From: Haliclona indistincta
Taxonomy: Eukaryota; Porifera; Demospongiae; Haplosclerida; Chalinidae
Direction of reading: 5' to 3'
Assembly (NCBI GenBank): GCA_964017065.1
Contig: OZ024783.1
Coordinates: 1,552,134-1,616,133, forward strand
DNA: 64,000 bases
Shown here: positions 58,340 to 64,000 of the stretch, one piece after another
Numbering within the stretch: position 1 is the first letter of the stretch
Layout of the letters: each line of letters opens with the position of its first letter
Program-made: the position numbers and the translations under genes
Notes under the pieces: model-generated
Seen by the model: the letters and a program-made list of their open reading frames with translations, nothing else
Told to the model about the DNA's origin: nothing
The model's database searches: none

Positions 58340-61300
58340 CTAATCCTCATCACTATCGCATTCCTCCTCATCACTTTCTGTTAGCCCAGCACCTTGGTAG
58401 TTTGCAAAAAGAGTTTGCTTCTTTTCAATCCACTCATGTGTTTTCTCTCTGTCCCAAGCATTGAGAGGATCTAAGGAGAAATTAGGACACGAGGAGTGCT
58501 TTCTTCCAGCGATTGGATAGAGCAGCTTTCTGTCTCTTACGACTGAGGCTACTTTAGCAACATCTTGTGCATCATACCGAGTAAAGTGATAGCTTGACCC
58601 AGTAGGGACACCTGACTGCTTGTCAAAAGATTTGCATATATTTTGTAAAGCGGTAACAGAACGTGCTGCACGCTGCAAGGCTTCTTCCGTAAGGTTGGAT
58701 CCCATGTTGCCTACAATTTCTTTTATCAATTTATTGACATGCTCATTGTGAAGATCGCAGGGAATGTTACAGCCTATTCCACCCCTGGTGTTTATAAACC
58801 TGTCCCACACAATGTGATGAGCCAAATGTGGAGACAGATATGCTGCCACTTGGAATTGAAAGCGGAGTGCCTGCAAAGCATACTTGGTGTGCCCATAACA
58901 AATAAAGTGAGGCATGAGTAATCTATAGCAACGATAGATCCTGTCACCATCGCCCTCAGCCCATGCATCATAGAACTCTAAGACAATACCTCCAAAATGG
59001 CACAAGACGCGTGCGTAGTTGTAGACTCCATCTCCAGATTCATAATCTTGCTTTTTCGTCCAGTCTACTCCAATCAATGAGACTCTGTCAACTACCTTAG
59101 TAGAAATTGATGTGACAAACGATGACTGTTGCTCCAAGGTGCCTTTGATGATACCTGAAGGTAACTGAAGTGGAGAATCGGGACTGCTGATTCCTAGAAT
59201 GTCGCAAGCAGCTGCAACAAGATGACCTTTAACAACGGTAAGGAAAAAGTCAAGAGTAGCATTGACTTCTTTCTTTGGCTTTGACGGAACTGTAGTGCGA
59301 TTGAGTCGGCTCTTAAAATAACCAAGGGTGCCGTGATCACGTGAAGAGTGCTTCTTGTCATTGTAGAGACATTTCCAGGCAGCCTATATAATCATTATAA
59401 TAATTATAATAAAACATTATAGTAAAAATGTCAAAGTATATATTTACCGTAAGAGTGATTACAAGTGTGTGCCAGTCTTCAAGTTGAGGCTCTAGTAGCT
59501 GCAGTGATACGTCGTTGGTCTTGCCATCCATCATATGGCGCTGGGAAGATTCCTGTCGTTCGCAAGTGAGCTGATCTCCTCCTGACAATACTTTCTCTTC
59601 TAGAGAATAGTCATTGCCAAGGTATCCTTGCAGAGACTGCATGATGTCGATCATTTCTGGGCCACATGCCTCATTCTTCATTAAAACATCCAGAACAACT
59701 ACTTCAGACATTTTGCCCATCTCCTTCGAGTATTTGTGCACTATGTGTTTAGGCACTGCCTTTGAGAGAGGAGCGAGGCATCTGATGTAGAAGGTAAGAA
59801 AGCGAGATACAATTGTTACAAGATTGCTCTTCACTGCCTCAATATCATTTGAACTAGGTAAAAACGATTTTGATGTAAATGACAACAAATCTGCAACCTC
59901 TCCGGAGTGAGACAGATCAGATGAGGGTAGACGGCTACGAGCTGCCAGTACACTATACATGTGAAGCATCTCTCTTTGGTTGTCAGAACGAACATCACGT
60001 ACACGCCGTTTCTTGTCAACATTGTCGCCAATAAACTTGAACGTGGTGCCTTCTTTAATCCATTTTTGTATTGGATTCTTATGGAGCTTGCTCACTTGGC
60101 CTATTAATGGTAGCGTAGCACTATAACTAATACAGATATTAAGATGATTTAGGCGTGAGTATACCTAGACAAAATAGAAAAAAATAATATGTAGCAATAA
60201 TAGCATAATAGCTATATAGCAGCTATAAACATAGAACATACCTTTTTCTCTACATGAGTGGAAAACAGCAAGAGGGATACAAGTGATTGTATACCACACA
60301 TCTCCCTGTTCCTCTCTTTTAAAATCACAGCCATGGCCATGCAGATGCCAGGATAGTGTGCAGCTCCTGCCTTGTTCTTATTGCGATGATCGTTTGTAGA
60401 GACAATAGACGTTAGAATTCGCAAGAGAAGTGGAGCATGTGTGCGTAGATCAGACATCAGTCGCTCCCATTGAAAATCATCGATCATCTCTTGTAACCCC
60501 ATCTTACGGAAACGTGAAGGTGCACTGCGTTTGCATAGCGACGCACATTCACTCTCTAAGTCGTGAAGAACAAGCTCCAAGATTTCTTTCCGAATACCAT
60601 TCTGACTCATCACTGCCTTTGCAAAAGAAGTGATGTTTCCTCCAGCCAAAGCTCGTCCGATTTTGGCTTCCTCATCTGGCAAATTACGGGTCCAGTCAGG
60701 TCGAGTTGGTGTAGAAATAGTAATCTGTATGGAATAATTATATTTTAGCAAAAATAAAAACAATGTACAGTTAAATTAGAATAGTGATACAACAATTGAT
60801 TAGTACAAATAATATTAATAGTACAAAAATATTCTGTAGCAATATTATTACTCACTGTCACTGCTTTAGTTGGAACTGCAGAACATTCTTGTTGATCAGG
60901 TGTCTCCGAGGAGCCTGTGGATACTTGAGTCTCATCACTGCCTACCGCAGTAGCTAATTAGAATAAGGATATACTGTATGTAACATGAGGCATTCCATTG
61001 ACAATAGTACCTTCTGGTAAGATTTCCTCACAATGAAGAGCTATATTATCTTCAGTTAATATTTCTTCACAAGGAGAACTTTCTGGGACTGAGTCAGATC
61101 TAACGACTATAGTAAAAAATAATAGTAGTAATAGCTTGGTATGTATGAATGCATGGTGTCAATGTGTGTATTATACTTGGTATGCATCAAGGAAGAGAAC
61201 TTACGACATAAGTCAAAAGACTCTTGTCCAAAGTCTAGTCTTTTGCGCATTCCTACACCTCTCTTTGCAGGTGGTCTTTCTCTTAAGGTGTCTGGTGTAA

Positions 61301-61625
61301 GATCAACTGCTGCTCCACTGGTTTCCTTTGGTCTCTTGTGAGATTCTGATTGGCTCCTCTGGTCTAGCAGAGTCTTGTAACTCTGCGAAGCTTGTAATTG
61401 GAAGCTTTCAAGGTCTATTGCACACTTTTCTAGCTTTTCTACCCGCCTACAACACTTTGCACAGATGTGCTGAGGCAGGGAATCGTCTGAAGCCACTTGC
61501 ACGCCAAGAAGATTGACAATTCTTTGGATCCAGTCTTGCTTCTTCCCAGTCTTGCTCATTAATGAAACACGGTGGTTTGATAGTACATTTGAAAGACACA
61601 AACGGCACTGCCATTGCGAGGCCAT
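58340..61625 (-). CDS. ZAD-like zinc finger plus DUF6589-type protein, candidate transposase
   Basis: Six exons on the minus strand: 61205-61625, 61011-61106, 60856-60953, 60242-60724, 59448-60164 and 58340-59383, summing to about 952 residues with consistent phases. The N terminus (MASQWQCRLC ... CAKCC) has the C-x2-C ... C-x2-C layout of a ZAD domain. The middle carries ISYSATLPLIGQVSKLH, then FIGDNVDKKRRVRD and LHMYSVLAARSR. The last exon has NYARVLCHFGG, AEGDGDRIYRCY and IGCNIPCDLHNEHVNK. These are hallmarks, as I remember them, of DUF6589 proteins that are numerous in cnidarian and sponge genomes. Exon 5 is taken from 60164 because the nearer acceptor gives an early stop. Catalytic residues are not assigned. 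The start at 61625 is the first ATG before the zinc finger. Confidence 0.75.
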
Positions 61626-61977
61626 GATGAAGACGGCAGGCGAATTCACGCATTATACGTCATAATCAATAAACAACGAACAGGAAGTACGTAATAATTG
61701 ATTTTGGGAGCTCGCTCACGCTCTCCGCACGTTAATATTTAGCGCATGCGCGTGCAGTATGAACCAGGCTCTAATACGAGCCTGGTCACGAGGCTATGAA
61801 GCGATGTCAGCCAGTACAGCTAGCCAAGTGCGCAGCAAGTATAATTTTATACGCGTACATATCATATGATCACATGAAATCTATGAAGCTCATGAATATT
61901 AATTAGACAATTTTTGGCGCGCTCCGCGCACGATTTACAAGCCCCTCTTTATATTTCCTGGCTACGCCCACTGCAGC

Positions 61978-62226
61978 AGACCATAGATCCCTACATCAGT
62001 GGCTGTACATAAGATCTACGTTTTGTCACAATACAATGCACGTCTGGTGTCAGTCAACAGCAACTAGCTGAACTAGCTATAGTCAGCCACTGATGTAGGG
62101 ATCTATGGTCCGTTAGCAAGTCAATCGTGTTACCATTCCATGCTTGTTCCTTGTTAGTGGACCAGTGTTAAATTTCACAACCCTACATCCTCTTGATTTC
62201 GTTAGAAATCTTTTTATTTTCTTGTG
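61978..62226. mobile_element. Foldback element at the 5' edge of receptor H
   Basis: Inverted ends AGACCATAGATCCCTACATC and GATGTAGGGATCTATGGTCC with an extra right flank that matches the right arm of 43230-43575. It ends ~10 bp before the first visible acceptor of H. Confidence 0.75.
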
Positions 62227-62236
62227 TATTCTATAG

Positions 62237-64000
62237 ACTCTCAAGAATTACAGCTGTCAACATCAAATTCTCAAGAATCAGGAGATTTATCACAAAATAT
62301 AGATTCTGCACTTACCCTTCCTCGAGAGATTTTGAGCAGCATTCCACAAGATCGTAATGTGTCAGTAGCGTTCACTGTATACAACTCCTCAGCGTTATTC
62401 CCTGTAAGAGACACATCACTGAATATGGCAGTGTCCAATACTGTAGTCGGCAGTCAAGTAGTGTCAGTGCAAGTTGGAGGCATTGATGATGGAACGAGAC
62501 TTGATGCTCCTGTAGTATTCTCTGTACGATTAATAAATTGTTCACCTAATTCTGAAACGAATGAGATCATCGTTGACAGACGATGTGTATTTTGGGACTT
62601 CACTGCTGCAAGTAAGTAAAAACTGGCTGCATTTTAGTCAAATAATTTTTTGCTTTTAGATGGCAATGGTGACTGGAGCACTGATGGTTGTAGTCTGAAA
62701 GCTTTCAACAAATCTGCAAATGTGGTGAACTGTATGTGCGACCATCTCACAAATTTTGCCTGTCTTGTGGTACTACACTATACATGACAAAACAAATCTA
62801 TTTAGACGGCTTTGTGTTATCACTGTAGGACATATCCATCAGAGTGCAGGGCAACAATGATAATAATCGATTGCCCATTGAGTTTATTTTAGCATTGGAT
62901 GTCACAACCTATGTTGGTGTGTTCTGCTCTCTCGTGGGCTTGATATTACTACTGTTAACATACTTGATCTTCAAGTTAGTTCTTCCATGCATGTATCACA
63001 GTTGCAAGGCAAGCTTCACTTTTATACAGAGATTTTCGTCAAAAAAACATCAGTAAATTCCATGTTCAGTTAGCCGTGTCACTGATGCTCATGTTGATAG
63101 TGTTTGTTGCTGGTATTGATCGTACTGAGAACAGAGCTGGTTGTATCACTGTGGGTGTGCTCCTCCACTACCTCATCCTGGTAGCCTGGATGTGGATGGG
63201 TGCAGAGGCTGTCTTACTGTTTCAAAAAGTTGTGATTGTGTTCAAGAAATTTACTACACTATACATCGTGATTGTTTCGATTGTATGCTGGGGTGAGCAG
63301 CATAAATGCAATACTCATAACCACTTTAAGTTTTTTCTAGCTTGTCCTCTGCTGCCAGTAATGATATCTGTTGGCATCAATCCTGACTACTACATCACAC
63401 AGTCCAACATGACTAGAGGATTGTGAGTCAATACTGTGGATGAGTACATCATAGCTAATCCTATTCGTATTCTTTCATAGTTGCTTCATCAGTGATATTG
63501 GTGTGTTCTTTGGAGCATATCTTGTTCCAATCATTCTCATCATTATCTTCAATGTTTGTATCTTCATCTCTTCAAGTTATGTGGTTATTAAGCTCAAAAT
63601 CAATCAACAGAAGAGAAATCAACCACTTTCGAATACGAATAAAGTCCCAATGTCATCAAAGAATGCTTGCAAGCTTGCATTACTAGCAGGGCTCATGTTT
63701 CTACTGGGCCTCTCATGGATTTTTCTAATGTTCACGATAGTTGGAGCAGATACTAGCATCTATGGTGCCTTTGCTGTTCAATGGCTGTTTGTGTTCTTCA
63801 ATTCTCTTCAAGGTTTCTTTCTTTTTGTGTTCTTTGTGGTTCTCAATCAGGATGCTCGCAAGTTGTGGCTCGTGTGCCTTTGTTCTTGTTGCAACAGATC
63901 TTCAACAAAGCTCAAAAATTTGTCGTCCACAGAGAAAACTGCAAGTACAAAATTGAATGAGTATACTAACAGTGGAAAACAGAATCACATCACTTCTGAG
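62237..64000 (+). CDS. Receptor H: distinct adhesion GPCR, 5' part missing, 3' end open
   Basis: Exons 62237-62611, 62660-62769, 62829-62974, 63030-63292, 63341-63422 and 63481 to the window edge. The first encodes a GAIN-like region (LTLPREILSSIP, VAFTVYNSSALFP). The GPS is canonical: GDWSTDGC then MCDHLTNFACLV, with cleavage expected before Thr. TM1 is in exon 3. TM2 and TM3 share one exon (VAWMWMGAEAVLLF), unlike the tandem family, where they are separate. TM5 to the C tail is one exon with TM6 LLGLSWIF and TM7 SLQGFFLFVFFVVLNQ. The tail is Ser/Thr/Lys-rich and still open at 64000. Signal peptide and ectodomain exons are not found upstream, where repeats and the transposon lie; they may be displaced or lost. 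Confidence 0.8.

Larger units (their letters stand above)
56672..61796. mobile_element. 5.1 kb DNA transposon with helicase and DUF6589-type protein
   Basis: Perfect terminal inverted repeats of about 53 bp start TAGCCTCGTGACCAGGCTCG and end CGAGCCTGGTCACGAGGCTA. A 9-bp direct repeat TGAAGCGAT flanks it (56663-56671, 61797-61805). Two convergent spliced genes fill it. Both are open, suggesting recent activity. Helicase-bearing Academ-type elements are the closest thing I know of, but their target duplications are described as shorter (3-4 bp), so the superfamily is left open. Confidence 0.85.

Noticed and set aside
60090..60120. Acceptor at CATTAATAG (60101) for exon 5 of the transposase gene
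   Set aside because: It gives an in-frame TGA after two codons; the acceptor at 60165 keeps the frame and adds the conserved ISYSATLPLIGQ stretch.

Overview
The window is eukaryotic and animal: spliced genes with GT-AG introns, many only 45-60 nt long, adhesion-type (secretin-fold) G protein-coupled receptors, and a dense load of small inverted-repeat transposons, microsatellites and one assembly gap (N run 55939-56138). The compact introns, AT-rich intergenic DNA and repeat types suggest an early-branching marine invertebrate, most likely a demosponge. That placement is inference, not proof. Layout: positions 1-7256 hold two divergent, head-to-head copies of an unrecognised type I membrane protein (here called S1 and S2) built from three copies of a Cys-rich module, a Ser/Thr/Pro stalk, one membrane helix and a short acidic tail. 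From 7576 to 52271 a cassette has been duplicated head to tail: the 3' exons of an S gene followed by an adhesion GPCR. Receptors A (7576-11630), B (13860-18281), C (20750-25022), E (31193-36128) and G (42210-52271) are complete in outline; D (26495-28879) lacks its 5' half and F (37165-37960) is a broken fragment. Each receptor after A is preceded by a decayed S fragment, usually only the transmembrane exon. B, F and G share a small transposon in the same intron and so form a subgroup; C and D form another. The cluster is interrupted by foreign material: a segment at 38158-41300 with exons resembling a cyclic nucleotide-gated channel (S1-S2), an ankyrin repeat and other coding-like blocks; two insertions inside receptor G (43230-45655 and 46110-49036), the second being a tandem array of one element that carries an ORF with a 2A-like motif of the kind found in non-LTR retrotransposons; and a 1.3 kb inverted-repeat element at 53929-55221. 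A minus-strand relic of a third receptor lies at 53215-53500. From 56672 to 61796 lies an apparently intact 5.1 kb DNA transposon with ~53-bp perfect terminal inverted repeats and a 9-bp target duplication. It carries two convergent genes, a RecQ-like helicase and a ~950-residue protein that combines a ZAD-like zinc finger with a DUF6589-type region (candidate transposase). A small element at 19350-19783 has matching ends and a 10-bp duplication and looks like its non-autonomous derivative. The right end (62237-64000) holds the 3' half of a different, more canonical adhesion GPCR (H), running off the window. The working picture is a birth-and-death cluster in which a surface protein and an adhesion receptor were duplicated together. 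Whether they act together in adhesion, recognition or immunity is not shown by the sequence. Exon boundaries were read by eye and may be off by a base.
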